From contig NZ_CP048630.1 of the NCBI RefSeq assembly GCF_010669125.1, positions 496,001-560,000 on the forward strand: 64,000 bases of DNA. Reading direction: 5' to 3'. Numbering within the stretch: the stretch's first letter is position 1; the number at the start of each line of letters is the position of its first letter. The notes below the pieces were generated by a model. The model did no database searches. It was given only the letters and a program-made list of their open reading frames with translations, and was not told the origin of the DNA. This document shows, one piece after another, positions 17,269-27,723 of the stretch. Made by a program: the position numbers and the translations under genes. The DNA comes from Ancylobacter pratisalsi (GTDB lineage: Bacteria; Pseudomonadota; Alphaproteobacteria; Rhizobiales; Xanthobacteraceae).

Positions 17269-18210
17269 GTGGACGCTTTCGCCGTCAGGCCCTACCGCGC
17301 CGAGGAGGCCCGGGCGTGGAACGACTTCGTCGCGCAGAGCCGCAACGGGACGTTCCTGTTCGACCGCGCCTATATGGACTACCACGCCGACCGCTTTCCC
17401 GACGCCTCGCTCATCATCACCGAAGGCGAGCGGATCGTGGCGCTGCTGCCCGCCACGCGCCGGGGCGAGCGCCTCGCCAGCCATGACGGACTGACCTATG
17501 GCGGGCTGCTCGTCGGGCCCAAGGCCAATGCCGCCACCGTGCTCGGCGCCTTCGCGGCGGTGTGCGATCACTGCCGCGACATCGGCGTCACCACGCTGTT
17601 CTACAAGGCGGTTCCCTTCATCTACCATCGCCGGCCGGCGCAGGATGACCTCTACGCCCTGTTCCGCCACGAGGCGCGGCTGGTGCGGCGCGAGCTGCTG
17701 CCGGTCATCGAGCCCGGCGAGATCCGCCCCAATGAGCGCCGGCGCTCCTATATTCGCCGCGCCGGGGCGGCCCATCCCGGAGCGGTCGGACGGTCGCAGA
17801 ACTGGGGCGGGTTCTGGGACGTGCTGGGCGAGCGGCTTGCCGACCGGCATGGCGTGCGCCCGGTGCACTCGCTCGACGAGATGCGCCTGCTCGCCGGCCG
17901 CTTTCCCGATGCCATCCAGCTCATTGCCGCCGAGGTCGAGGGCCGCGTCGAAGCGGGCATCGTGACCTATGAAACCCCATGCGTGCTGCACATCCAGTAC
18001 ATCGCCTCGACACCGGCGGGCGACGAGGCCCATCAGCTCGACGCCGTCATCCACCACGCCCAGCTTCAGGCGCAGCGGGCGGGCAAATGGCTCAGCTTTG
18101 GCATTTCCACCACCGAGGGCGGGCGGGTGCTCAATGAGGGGCTGACCTTCTACAAGGAAAGCTTCGGCGCCCGGACGATAATGCAAGACAGCTACGAGGT
18201 TTCCCTGTGA
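17269..18210 (+). CDS. GNAT/FemAB-like acyltransferase in the glycan locus
   Basis: 313 aa starting at GTG. The N-terminal half (F-V-A-Q-S-R-N-G-T-F-L-F-D, YHADRFPDASLIITEGER) and the C-terminal half (LIAAEVEGRVEAGIVTYETP, then HIQYIASTPAGDEAHQLDA, WLSFGISTTEGGRVLNEGL) look like the two GNAT-fold lobes of FemAB-type proteins. These proteins are common beside FdtA/FdtB genes. A likely job is acylation of the amino group installed by the aminotransferase downstream, in place of the left-handed-helix acetyltransferases FdtC/QdtC, which are absent here. Reaction and acyl donor are inferred. Confidence 0.65.
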   Translation: MDAFAVRPYRAEEARAWNDFVAQSRNGTFLFDRAYMDYHADRFPDASLIITEGERIVALLPATRRGERLASHDGLTYGGLLVGPKANAATVLGAFAAVCDHCRDIGVTTLFYKAVPFIYHRRPAQDDLYALFRHEARLVRRELLPVIEPGEIRPNERRRSYIRRAGAAHPGAVGRSQNWGGFWDVLGERLADRHGVRPVHSLDEMRLLAGRFPDAIQLIAAEVEGRVEAGIVTYETPCVLHIQYIASTPAGDEAHQLDAVIHHAQLQAQRAGKWLSFGISTTEGGRVLNEGLTFYKESFGARTIMQDSYEVSL

Positions 18211-18269
18211 CCGGACGCCGTCCTCTCTTTATGATTACATAGCAATAACCAGCCATCGCGCAGGCAAAC

Positions 18270-18695
18270 ATGACGCCCATCGACCAATGCCGCCTCATCG
18301 ACATACGAACGATATCCAGCGAGAGCGGCGCGATCGGCGTGATCGAGGCCGAGGCCGACATCCCCTTCGCGGTGAAGCGTGTCTATTACTTGTTCGGCAC
18401 GCAGCCCTCCAGCGTGCGCGCGGGCCATGCCCATCGCGCCCTGCGCCAGCTGCTCGTGGCCTCCTCCGGCGGGTTCGACGTCAGCCTGGACGACGGGCAT
18501 CACAAGCGCGTCGTACGCCTCGATCATCCGAGCAAGGGATTGCTGCTGGTGCCCGGCGTGTGGCGCGTGGTCAGCAACTTCACCGCGGGTGCGTGCCTGC
18601 TCTGCCTCGCCTCGGCCCATTTTGACGAAGCGGACTATATCCGCGAACACGCCGACTTTCTCGAAGCCGTGCGTCGCAACGAGTTCGTCGCGTGA
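18270..18695 (+). CDS. FdtA/QdtA-type nucleotide-sugar 3,4-ketoisomerase
   Basis: A 141-aa cupin of the WxcM-like family. It converts an NDP-4-keto-6-deoxyhexose to the 3-keto form, the substrate for 3-amination. Family landmarks are PFAVKRVYYLFGTQ, the paired histidines in A-G-H53-A-H55-R (the acid/base pair in characterised FdtA/QdtA), an ending LLLVPGVWRVVSNF, and the terminal DEADYIREHADFL block. Its stop overlaps the GTG start of the DegT aminotransferase (GTGA), so the two are translationally coupled. Characterised members act on dTDP-sugars; no dTDP-glucose genes lie in this window, which leaves the true nucleotide open. Confidence 0.9.
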   Translation: MTPIDQCRLIDIRTISSESGAIGVIEAEADIPFAVKRVYYLFGTQPSSVRAGHAHRALRQLLVASSGGFDVSLDDGHHKRVVRLDHPSKGLLLVPGVWRVVSNFTAGACLLCLASAHFDEADYIREHADFLEAVRRNEFVA

Positions 18696-19792
18696 TCCGC
18701 GTTCCCTTTCTCGACCTGAAGGACAATGTCGCCGCGCTGCGCCCCGCGCTCGACGCGGCCTTCGCGCGGGTCATGGATTCCGGCTGGTTCATCCTCGGCC
18801 CGGAACTGGAGGCCTTCGAGGCCGAGTTCGCGCACTTCATCGGCGTCCCCCACGCGATCGGCACCGGCAACGGGCTCGACGCGCTGCGCATTGCGCTGGA
18901 AGCCTCGGGCGTGGGACCGGGCGATGACGTGATCGTGCCGGCGCACACCTTCATCGCCACCTGGCTCGCCGTGACACAGCTCGGCGCGGTGCCGGTCGCG
19001 GTGGAGCCCGCCGCCGGCCGCTTCAACGTTGCCGCCGACGCCATCGAGGCGGCGCTCACCCCGCGCACGAAGGCGATCGTCGTCGTTCATCTCTATGGTG
19101 AGCCGGTGGAGATGGAGCCGGTGCTCGCGCTTGCCGCCGCGCGCGGCATTCCGGTGATCGAGGACGCCGCCCAGGCCCACGGGGCGACCCGCCACGGCGT
19201 CGCCTGCGGGTCCTTCGGCCACGCCGCCGCCTTCAGCTTCTACCCGGCCAAGAATCTCGGAGCCTTCGGTGACGCGGGCGCGCTGGTGACCGGGGACGAG
19301 GCCCTGCGCCAGCGGGCGCGAAGCCTGCGCAATTATGGCGCGGTGACGAAATACGACCACGCCGAAGCCGGCATCAACTCGCGGCTCGACGAATTGCAGG
19401 CGGCGCTGTTACGCGTCGTGCTTCCCGAGATCGAGGGATGGAACGCCCGCCGCCGGGCGATTGCCGCGCGCTATGACGAAGGCCTCGCCGATCTTCCCGG
19501 CCTGGAGCAGCCGCGCTCCCTGCCCGGCAACGTGCCGGCCTGGCATCTTTACGTGGTGCGCAGCGCGCGGCGGGCCGCGCTCCAGGCGGCGCTGGCGGAA
19601 GTTGGCATCGGCACGCAGATCCACTATCCCACGCCGATCTACCGGCTGCCGCCCTATGCCGGGCTCGGCCCCGCCTGTGAGACCCCGACCGACCGGATCG
19701 CCCGTGAAGCCCTCAGCCTCCCCATGAACCCGTTCCTCTCGGACCCACAGATCGAGCGCGTCATCGGGGCGGTGCGGGCGGCCTGTTCATAG
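18692..19792 (+). CDS. DegT/DnrJ/EryC1/StrS sugar aminotransferase (FdtB-like)
   Basis: A 366-aa PLP enzyme of fold type I. It carries G-T-G-N-G-L-D-A-L for phosphate binding, V-I-E-D158-A-A-Q-A-H-G holding the pyridine ring, and the Schiff-base lysine K187 in FYPAKNLGAFGDAGA. These blocks, and the coupling to an FdtA-type isomerase, point to 3-amination giving a 3-amino-3,6-dideoxyhexose (Fuc3N or Qui3N type) with glutamate as donor. Full length for the family (about 365-370 aa). A hairpin terminator follows immediately, closing this transcript. The product stereochemistry cannot be told from sequence. Confidence 0.9.
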   Translation: MIRVPFLDLKDNVAALRPALDAAFARVMDSGWFILGPELEAFEAEFAHFIGVPHAIGTGNGLDALRIALEASGVGPGDDVIVPAHTFIATWLAVTQLGAVPVAVEPAAGRFNVAADAIEAALTPRTKAIVVVHLYGEPVEMEPVLALAAARGIPVIEDAAQAHGATRHGVACGSFGHAAAFSFYPAKNLGAFGDAGALVTGDEALRQRARSLRNYGAVTKYDHAEAGINSRLDELQAALLRVVLPEIEGWNARRRAIAARYDEGLADLPGLEQPRSLPGNVPAWHLYVVRSARRAALQAALAEVGIGTQIHYPTPIYRLPPYAGLGPACETPTDRIAREALSLPMNPFLSDPQIERVIGAVRAACS

Positions 19793-19793
19793 T

Positions 19794-19820
19794 CGGCGCT
19801 CCAACATTCGAGCGCCGTTT
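19794..19820 (+). terminator. Intrinsic terminator after the sugar aminotransferase
   Basis: CGGCGCTC pairs with GAGCGCCG (8 bp, no mismatch) around an 8-nt loop and is followed by TTT. It separates the amino-sugar genes from the acyltransferase. Confidence 0.7.
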
Positions 19821-19868
19821 CGACAATCACATCGCTTTCTAGACGCTATGCCCTGCAAGGTGACGCCC

Positions 19869-20996
19869 ATGAGACTCGACAGCCTGACGGCCCTCAGGTT
19901 TTTTGCGGCATTCTCGGTTTTTCTTCATCACTGCGTTCCACTTGGAATCACGTTTTCCGATTACATGTTCAACCTGAATCTTGGCTGGACGGTCTCGTTC
20001 TTCTTCGTGCTCTCCGGCTTCGTGCTCAGCCTGTCCCGCGACAACCGCCTGCATACCCGCCGGGACCGATCGAACTTCATTATTGAGCGGTTCTTCCGAA
20101 TCTGGCCGCTGCACCTCACCTGCGCCCTGATCTATTTTCTCACCATACCGATCACGGGTCAGTTCGAGCGGTATTACCTGTTTTTTACGCTGCAACATGC
20201 CTGGGTTCCGGCCTATTCCACCGCCTTCTTCATGAATGCCGTGAGCTGGTCGATCTCGGTGGAGCTGTTCTTCTACATCATGTTCCCCTTCATCTTCTTC
20301 ACGAGGGTGCGGAACATGGTCCTGTTCGCCATGCTCTGGGCCGCCGGTGTGTTTTCGTTCATGGCGGTGGTGAGCTGGCACCCGCAGTGGTTCAGCTTTT
20401 CGCCCGAGGTGCCGAACCTGCTCGAGTCGGGCGTCACCGAGCATTCGTTCTTCTACTTCTTCCCGCCGGTGCGGCTGTGCGAGTTCATCGGCGGCATGCT
20501 GACCTATCAGGTCTTCAAGCGCGTTCGACTCTCCGACGCGAGCGCCACGATCGCGCAGGCCGCCGCGCTTCTCCTCGTGCTCGCCTATATGGTTTCCAGC
20601 CAGACCGTGATCGCGTTTTTCTATGGCATATATCCGCGTGTCGCGACCGATAACTTCGACAATTATGGCATGTACCCGCTTTTTTGCGTGTTCATCTGGG
20701 CGTTTGCCTACCAGGACGGGCTGCTCGCCCGCAAGGTATCGCATAAATACCTGGTGTGGCTCGGCGAGATCAGCTTCTCGTTCTACATGATCCATCAGAT
20801 CGTCATCACGAACCTGCACCAGAACCTTCAGGTTGGGGCCTACGGATTCCCGTTGCTGTGGGTCGTGGTGGCGTTCGCGGTGAGTGTGGGCGCGTCGTGG
20901 CTCCTGCATGGCGGGGTCGAGAAGCCGGCGCTGAACTTCGTCAAACGCCGGCTGTATGGCGCGCGCCCGGTGCCCCCCACGGCCCTCGCACCCTGA
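19869..20996 (+). CDS. OafA/YrhL-type acyltransferase 3 membrane protein
   Basis: An integral membrane O-acyltransferase of about 375 aa with ten hydrophobic helices and the acyltransferase-3 signature R-L-D-S-L-T-A-L-R-F-F-A-A near the N-terminus. The H-H pair in VFLHHC is the likely catalytic motif, and SVELFFYIMFPFIFF, SFSFYMIHQ and a SWLLHGGVEKP end complete the family pattern. It would acetylate surface polysaccharide in the periplasm. ATG at 19848 is possible, but ATG at 19869 has AAGGTGA six bases upstream and gives the usual family N-terminus. Base composition is visibly more AT-rich than its neighbours, hinting at separate acquisition. Confidence 0.85.
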   Translation: MRLDSLTALRFFAAFSVFLHHCVPLGITFSDYMFNLNLGWTVSFFFVLSGFVLSLSRDNRLHTRRDRSNFIIERFFRIWPLHLTCALIYFLTIPITGQFERYYLFFTLQHAWVPAYSTAFFMNAVSWSISVELFFYIMFPFIFFTRVRNMVLFAMLWAAGVFSFMAVVSWHPQWFSFSPEVPNLLESGVTEHSFFYFFPPVRLCEFIGGMLTYQVFKRVRLSDASATIAQAAALLLVLAYMVSSQTVIAFFYGIYPRVATDNFDNYGMYPLFCVFIWAFAYQDGLLARKVSHKYLVWLGEISFSFYMIHQIVITNLHQNLQVGAYGFPLLWVVVAFAVSVGASWLLHGGVEKPALNFVKRRLYGARPVPPTALAP

Positions 20997-21094
20997 GGCC
21001 CGCGGCCATGGCCGGCCCCGCATCGGTGCGCGCGCAGGGTTGCACCGGCTTCGCCTCGGGCGCATAAGCGCTTCGCAAAAATTGGAGGAGTTCC

Positions 21095-22927
21095 ATGCCG
21101 CCCTATCGCTCCCGAACCACCACCCACGGCCGCAACATGGCTGGCGCGCGCGGTCTCTGGCGCGCCACGGGCATGAAGGACGGCGATTTCGGCAAGCCGA
21201 TTATCGCGGTCGTGAACTCCTTCACCCAGTTCGTGCCCGGCCATGTCCACCTCAAGGATCTCGGCCAGCTGGTGGCGCGGGAGATCGAGGCCGCCGGCGG
21301 CGTGGCCAAGGAGATGAACACCATCGCGGTCGATGACGGCATCGCGATGGGTCATGACGGCATGCTCTATTCGCTGCCCTCGCGCGAGCTTATCGCCGAC
21401 AGCGTCGAATACATGGTCAACGCCCATTGCGCCGACGCCATGGTCTGCATCTCCAACTGCGACAAGATCACCCCCGGCATGCTGATGGCGGCGATGCGCA
21501 TCAACATCCCGGTCGTGTTCGTCTCCGGCGGGCCGATGGAAGCCGGCAAGGTCGTGCTGGGCGGCAAGACCAAGTCGCTCGACCTGATCGACGCCATGGT
21601 CGCCGCCGCCGATGACCGCGTGGCGGAAGCCGACGTCCAGACCATCGAGCGTTCCGCCTGCCCGACCTGCGGGTCCTGCTCGGGCATGTTCACCGCCAAT
21701 TCGATGAACTGTCTCACCGAGGCGATGGGCCTTGCCCTGCCCGGCAACGGCACCACGCTGGCGACCCATTCGGATCGCAAGCGCCTGTTCGTGGAAGCTG
21801 GCCACGCCATCGTCGACCTCGCCCGCCGCTATTACGAGCAGGACGACGCCAGCGTGCTGCCGCGCTCCGTGGCCAGCTTCGCCGCGTTCGAGAACGCGAT
21901 GACGCTCGACATCGCCATGGGCGGCTCCACCAACACGGTGCTGCACCTGCTCGCCGCCGCGCATGAGGGCGAGGTGCCCTTCACCATGGCCGATATCGAC
22001 CGGCTGTCGCGCCGCGTGCCGGTGCTGTGCAAGGTGGCCCCCGCGGTTCCGGACGTGCATGTGGAGGACGTCCACCATGCCGGCGGCATCATGGGCATCC
22101 TTGGCGAACTCGACCGTGCCGGCCTGCTCGACACCTCCGTGAGCACCATTCACGCCCCCACGCTGGCCGCCGCGCTAGATCATTGGGACGTGAAGCGCAA
22201 CACCAGCGAGGCGGTGCACGAATTCTTCCGGGCCGGCCCCGGCGGCATTCCCACCCAGGTCGCGTTCAGCCAGTCCGCCCGCTATGACGATGTCGATCTG
22301 GACCGCGAGAAGGGCGTGATCCGCGACGCCGAGCACGCCTTCTCCAAGGATGGCGGCCTCGCGGTGCTCTACGGCAACCTCGCCGAGGACGGCTGCATCG
22401 TGAAGACGGCGGGCGTGGACGACTCGATCCTGAAGTTCACCGGCACCGCGACCGTGTTCGAGAGCCAGGACGACGCCGTCTCCGGCATTCTGGGCAACCG
22501 GGTCAAGGCCGGCCAGATCGTGCTCATCCGCTATGAGGGGCCGCGCGGCGGGCCGGGCATGCAGGAGATGCTCTACCCGACCAGCTATCTGAAGTCGAAG
22601 GGCCTCGGCAAGCAGTGCGCGCTCATCACCGACGGCCGCTTCTCGGGTGGGTCCTCGGGCCTGTCCATCGGCCATGTCTCGCCGGAAGCGGCGGAGGGCG
22701 GCACGATCGGGCTGGTGCGCGAGGGCGACACTATCGAGATCGACATCCCGAACCGGCGCATCCATCTCGCCGTCGACGATGCCGAGCTGGCGGCGCGCCG
22801 CGAGGAGCAGGAAGCCAAGGGCTTCACACCCGCCGCCCCGCGCAAGCGCAACGTTTCCACCGCGCTGCGGGCCTATGCCGCCTTCGCCACCAGCGCCGCC
22901 AAGGGCGCCGTGCGGGTGGTCCCCTGA
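21095..22927 (+). CDS. ilvD: Dihydroxy-acid dehydratase
   Basis: Catalyses dehydration of 2,3-dihydroxy-isovalerate and 2,3-dihydroxy-3-methylvalerate in valine/isoleucine synthesis. 610 aa, the length and sequence type of the Escherichia coli enzyme. Cluster cysteines are in C118-I-S-N-C122-D-K and C189-P-T-C192-G-S-C195-S-G-M. The block [13 protein letters not shown] lacks the extra cysteine found in the plant/cyanobacterial [2Fe-2S] branch, which supports an oxygen-sensitive [4Fe-4S] enzyme. GGAGGAG precedes the ATG. It stands alone among unrelated genes, with a GC-rich hairpin just after the stop. Confidence 0.96.
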   Translation: MPPYRSRTTTHGRNMAGARGLWRATGMKDGDFGKPIIAVVNSFTQFVPGHVHLKDLGQLVAREIEAAGGVAKEMNTIAVDDGIAMGHDGMLYSLPSRELIADSVEYMVNAHCADAMVCISNCDKITPGMLMAAMRINIPVVFVSGGPMEAGKVVLGGKTKSLDLIDAMVAAADDRVAEADVQTIERSACPTCGSCSGMFTANSMNCLTEAMGLALPGNGTTLATHSDRKRLFVEAGHAIVDLARRYYEQDDASVLPRSVASFAAFENAMTLDIAMGGSTNTVLHLLAAAHEGEVPFTMADIDRLSRRVPVLCKVAPAVPDVHVEDVHHAGGIMGILGELDRAGLLDTSVSTIHAPTLAAALDHWDVKRNTSEAVHEFFRAGPGGIPTQVAFSQSARYDDVDLDREKGVIRDAEHAFSKDGGLAVLYGNLAEDGCIVKTAGVDDSILKFTGTATVFESQDDAVSGILGNRVKAGQIVLIRYEGPRGGPGMQEMLYPTSYLKSKGLGKQCALITDGRFSGGSSGLSIGHVSPEAAEGGTIGLVREGDTIEIDIPNRRIHLAVDDAELAARREEQEAKGFTPAAPRKRNVSTALRAYAAFATSAAKGAVRVVP

Positions 22928-22945
22928 CGCGGCAGGGCTGAAACG

Positions 22946-22965
22946 CGCGCCCCCTGAGGGGCGCG
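22946..22965 (+). terminator. Hairpin after ilvD
   Basis: CGCGCCCC pairs with GGGGCGCG around a CTGA loop, 19 bp after the ilvD stop. No T-run follows, so it may be a Rho-independent terminator of low efficiency or a 3-prime-end stabiliser. Confidence 0.5.
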
Positions 22966-23113
22966 GTCATGTGGACGGTGCGGCGGCCCCTTTCGCCGTG
23001 CCATCCCGCCCCACCGGCGCGCGGGTCGCGCCGGGTGGCAGATGGAACGCGATATCGCGACATGGTAGCGTCGCGGCGTGCCGCTTCGGCATCGTTGTAA
23101 CGCGAGTTTTCCC

Positions 23114-23398
23114 ATGAAGAAGATCGCACTGGCTCTCGCCTGCGCCTTCGTGCCGCTCCCCGCCTTCGCCGACCAGATCGATCTCTCGACCATGACCTGT
23201 GCGGAGTTCCTGCAGAGCGACAAGACCGAGATGATGCTCACGCTCGCCTGGCTCGACGCCTATTACAAGGACGTGGACGCACCACCGGTCATCGACACCG
23301 ACAAGTTCGTCGCCAATGCCGGAAAGCTCGGCGACTATTGCGCCGCCAACCCCACCATCGGGCTCATCACCGCCACGGACGAGCTGTTTGGCGAGTAA
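23114..23398 (+). CDS. HdeA/HdeB-family periplasmic protein
   Basis: 94 aa. A signal peptide (MKKIALALACAFVPLPAFA) is predicted to be cut before D20, leaving a mature chain of about 75 aa. Two cysteines, C29 in M-T-C-A-E-F and C76 in G-D-Y-C-A-A-N, are placed to form the single disulfide of HdeA-type acid-stress chaperones. The spacing and the terminal LITATDELFG also fit that family. The open frame extends 12 codons upstream, but only the ATG at 23114 gives a proper signal peptide. It is monocistronic between ilvD and a helicase. Acid-stress function is family knowledge, not shown here. Confidence 0.75.
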   Translation: MKKIALALACAFVPLPAFADQIDLSTMTCAEFLQSDKTEMMLTLAWLDAYYKDVDAPPVIDTDKFVANAGKLGDYCAANPTIGLITATDELFGE

Positions 23399-23491
23399 AC
23401 GGCAACGGCGTGGCATCCGCGCCATTGCGAACAAAACAGGAAACGTGTTTGCGTAGGGCGTGAACCCCTGCGCTGAGATTCGTTTCGCCCG

Positions 23492-25561
23492 ATGCACGCT
23501 GCCGCCTATCTCGAAAAGCTGAACCCGCAGCAGCGGCAGGCGGTCGAGCATGGCGTGAGCGGGGCCGGCGAGGCGCGCAAGGGCCCGCTTCTGGTCATTG
23601 CCGGCGCCGGCTCGGGCAAGACCAACACCCTCGCCCACCGCGTGGCCCATCTCATCGTCAACGGCGCCGATCCGCGCCGCATCCTGCTGCTCACCTTCTC
23701 GCGCCGGGCGGCGGCGGAGATGGCGCGGCGGGTCGAGCGCATCGCCGGGCAGGTAATGGGCGCCAATGCCGCCGTGCTGACCGAGGGCCTCACCTGGGCC
23801 GGCACCTTCCACGGCATCGGCGCGCGGCTGCTGCGCGACTACGCCCCGCAGATCGGGCTCGACCCCAACTTCACCATCCACGACCGCGAGGACAGCGCGG
23901 ACCTGATGAACCTGGTCCGCCACGAGCTCGGCTACTCCAGAACCGAGAAGCGCTTTCCCACCAAGGGCACGCTGATCGCGATCTATTCACGCGCGGTGAA
24001 CGCCGAGCGCCCGCTGGAAGAGGTCATCGCCCGCTCCTTCCCGTGGGTCGCGGGCTGGGCGGCCGAGATGAAGGCCATCTTCGCCGGCTATGTCGAGGCC
24101 AAGCAGGCCCAGGGCGTGCTCGATTATGACGACCTGCTGCTCTACTGGGCGCAGATGGCGGGCGAACCCCAGCTCGCCGCCGACATTGGCGGGCGCTTCG
24201 ACCATGTGCTGGTCGACGAATATCAGGACACCAACCGGCTGCAGGCCTCGATCCTGATCGGCCTGAAGCCGGACGGGCGCGGCCTCACCGTGGTCGGCGA
24301 CGACGCGCAGTCGATCTACTCGTTCCGCGCCGCGACCGTGCGCAACATTCTCGACTTTCCCGGCCATTTCTCGCCGCGCGCGGAAACCATCATGCTGGAG
24401 CAGAACTACCGCTCCACGCAGTCCATCCTGCGTGCCGCCAATGCGGTGATCGACTTCGCCGCCGAGCGCTACGCCAAGAACCTGTGGTCCGAACGCCCCT
24501 CGCTGGAGCGCCCGGCCCTGGTCAATGTGCGCGACGAGATCGAGCAGGCGAACTTCATCGCCACCCGCGTGCTGGAGAACCGCGAGGACGGCATCGCGCT
24601 GAAATCGCAGGCGGTGCTGTTCCGCGCCTCCCACCACAGCGGCCCGCTGGAAGTGGAACTGACCCGGCGCAACATCCCGTTCGTGAAGTTCGGCGGGCTG
24701 AAGTTCCTCGATTCCGCCCATGTGAAGGACGTGCTCGCGGTCCTGCGCTTTGTCGAAAACCCGCGTGACCGCGTCGCCGGCTTCCGCGTGCTGCGGCTGC
24801 TCAGCGGCTTCGGTGCCGCCACCGCGGCCAAGGTGCTGGACACGGTCGCCACCGGCCCGATGGTGCCCTCGCTGGAGACCTTCTCGCCCCCGCCCCGCGC
24901 GGCGCAGGACTGGCCCGGCTTCGTCACTCTCGCCCGCGACCTGAAAAGCCGCGCCACCGGCTGGCCTGGCGAGCTTGACCGTGTACGGCAATGGTATGAG
25001 CCGCATCTGGAGCGCCTGCACGAGGACGCCGCCACCCGGCAGGCGGACCTGGTCCAGCTCGCCCAGATCGCCGGCTCCTACCCCTCCCGCGCGCGCTTCC
25101 TGACCAAGCTCACCCTCGACCCGCCCGACGCCACCAGCGCCGAGGCCGGCCCGCCCCATCTCGACGAGGACTATCTCATCCTCTCCACCATCCATTCCTC
25201 AAAGGGGCAGGAATGGAAGTCGGTCTTCGTGCTGAACGTGATCGACGGGTGCATTCCCAGCGACCTCGGCGTCGGCACCAAGGATGAGATCGAGGAGGAG
25301 CGCCGGCTGCTCTATGTCGCGATGACGCGGGCCAAGGACAGTCTGAGCCTGATGCTGCCCCAGCGCTTCTTCGTGCATGGCCAGTCGCGCGGCGGCGACC
25401 GGCACGTCTATGCCGCGCGCACCCGCTTCATTCCCCCGCGCATCCTCGACCATTTCGCCACCAGCGTCTGGCCGCCGGCCACGCCCGAGGCCGCGACCGC
25501 CGCGTCGGCGAGCGAGGTGCGCATCGACCTCTCCGCCCGAATGCGCGGCATGTGGCGATAG
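23492..25561 (+). CDS. UvrD/PcrA-like superfamily 1 DNA helicase
   Basis: 689 aa, an SF1A 3-prime to 5-prime helicase. The Q-motif region LNPQQRQAVEHG is followed by Walker A G-A-G-S-G-K-T (38-44), TFSRRAAAEMARR (motif Ia), V-D-E-Y-Q-D-T-N (motif II), GDDAQSIYSFRAA (motif III), EQNYRST (motif IV) and a late STIHSSKGQEWKSVFV and LLYVAMTRAKDSL (motifs V-VI). It is shorter than housekeeping UvrD (about 720-860 aa) and lacks the long C-terminal tail, so it is probably a second UvrD-like helicase rather than the main mismatch/excision-repair enzyme. No partner gene indicates a specific system. Confidence 0.9.
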   Translation: MHAAAYLEKLNPQQRQAVEHGVSGAGEARKGPLLVIAGAGSGKTNTLAHRVAHLIVNGADPRRILLLTFSRRAAAEMARRVERIAGQVMGANAAVLTEGLTWAGTFHGIGARLLRDYAPQIGLDPNFTIHDREDSADLMNLVRHELGYSRTEKRFPTKGTLIAIYSRAVNAERPLEEVIARSFPWVAGWAAEMKAIFAGYVEAKQAQGVLDYDDLLLYWAQMAGEPQLAADIGGRFDHVLVDEYQDTNRLQASILIGLKPDGRGLTVVGDDAQSIYSFRAATVRNILDFPGHFSPRAETIMLEQNYRSTQSILRAANAVIDFAAERYAKNLWSERPSLERPALVNVRDEIEQANFIATRVLENREDGIALKSQAVLFRASHHSGPLEVELTRRNIPFVKFGGLKFLDSAHVKDVLAVLRFVENPRDRVAGFRVLRLLSGFGAATAAKVLDTVATGPMVPSLETFSPPPRAAQDWPGFVTLARDLKSRATGWPGELDRVRQWYEPHLERLHEDAATRQADLVQLAQIAGSYPSRARFLTKLTLDPPDATSAEAGPPHLDEDYLILSTIHSSKGQEWKSVFVLNVIDGCIPSDLGVGTKDEIEEERRLLYVAMTRAKDSLSLMLPQRFFVHGQSRGGDRHVYAARTRFIPPRILDHFATSVWPPATPEAATAASASEVRIDLSARMRGMWR

Positions 25562-25646
25562 GCAAGACCGGCGCGGACGTGCCCGCGCGGGGCATTTCCA
25601 CGCGCCTGCCCCACGCCAGCCGGAACCCAGGTCGGTTGGGAACGCT

Positions 25647-26078
25647 CTAGCCGCCGGGGCCTTCGGAAATCGGCGTCAGCCGGTCCAGTTCGTCATCGTC
25701 GAACAGCCGCGAGCGGGTGAGGAAGCGCTCGCCGCGCCCGTTCTCCAGGCTGAACATGCCGCCCCGTCCGGGCACCACGTCGATGATCAGCTGGGTGTGC
25801 TTCCAGTACTCGAACTGCGAGGGGCTCATATAGAACGGCGCCCCGCCGATCTCGCCCATGCGCACGTCACGGTCGGCGATCATGTAGTCGCCCTGCGCGT
25901 AGCACATGGGGGACGAGCCGTCGCAGCAGCCACCGGACTGGTGGAACAGCAGCGGGCCATGCTCGGCGCGCAGTGTTTCGATCAACGCCAGCGCGGTCGG
26001 CGTCGCGCGCACGCGCGGCACCTCTTCACCCGCATGTTCACCGGCGTCGCCGGCGGGTGGGGAGATTGTGGCGTCCAT
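25647..26078 (-). CDS. DUF779 protein, partner of acetaldehyde dehydrogenase
   Basis: 143 aa, soluble. The conserved H-Q-S-G-G-C-C-D-G-S-S-P-M-C-Y block is the hallmark of DUF779, and the three cysteines suggest metal binding or redox chemistry. DUF779 genes almost always follow an aldehyde dehydrogenase of the AcoD/ExaC type, as here; the exact role is unknown. The open frame runs further upstream, but the ATG at 26078 preceded by GGAGGAG is the clear start. A strong hairpin with a T-run (minus strand) lies between the dehydrogenase stop and this ribosome-binding site, so expression is probably lower than that of the dehydrogenase. Confidence 0.85.
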   Translation of the reverse strand: MDATISPPAGDAGEHAGEEVPRVRATPTALALIETLRAEHGPLLFHQSGGCCDGSSPMCYAQGDYMIADRDVRMGEIGGAPFYMSPSQFEYWKHTQLIIDVVPGRGGMFSLENGRGERFLTRSRLFDDDELDRLTPISEGPGG

Positions 26079-26093
26079 TGGCGTCTCCTCCGC

Positions 26094-26141
26094 CTGAAAA
26101 AACAAAAAGGCCGCCACCCCGGGGGAAGTTCCGGGGTGGCG
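26094..26141 (-). terminator. Terminator/attenuator between aldehyde dehydrogenase and DUF779 gene
   Basis: On the minus strand an 11-bp perfect stem (CGCCACCCCGG with CCGGGGTGGCG, loop 8 nt, 26112-26141) is followed by CCTTTTTGTTTTTT, a textbook intrinsic terminator. It lies inside the operon, 16 nt or less before the DUF779 ribosome-binding site. Confidence 0.85.
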
Positions 26142-26174
26142 CGCCAGGTGCCCTTTAGTCGGGGACCTTTAGGT

Positions 26175-27692
<1,518 letters not shown>

Positions 27693-27723
27693 TGGATCCT
27701 CCCAAGAGTAGTAGCGGGAAGAT

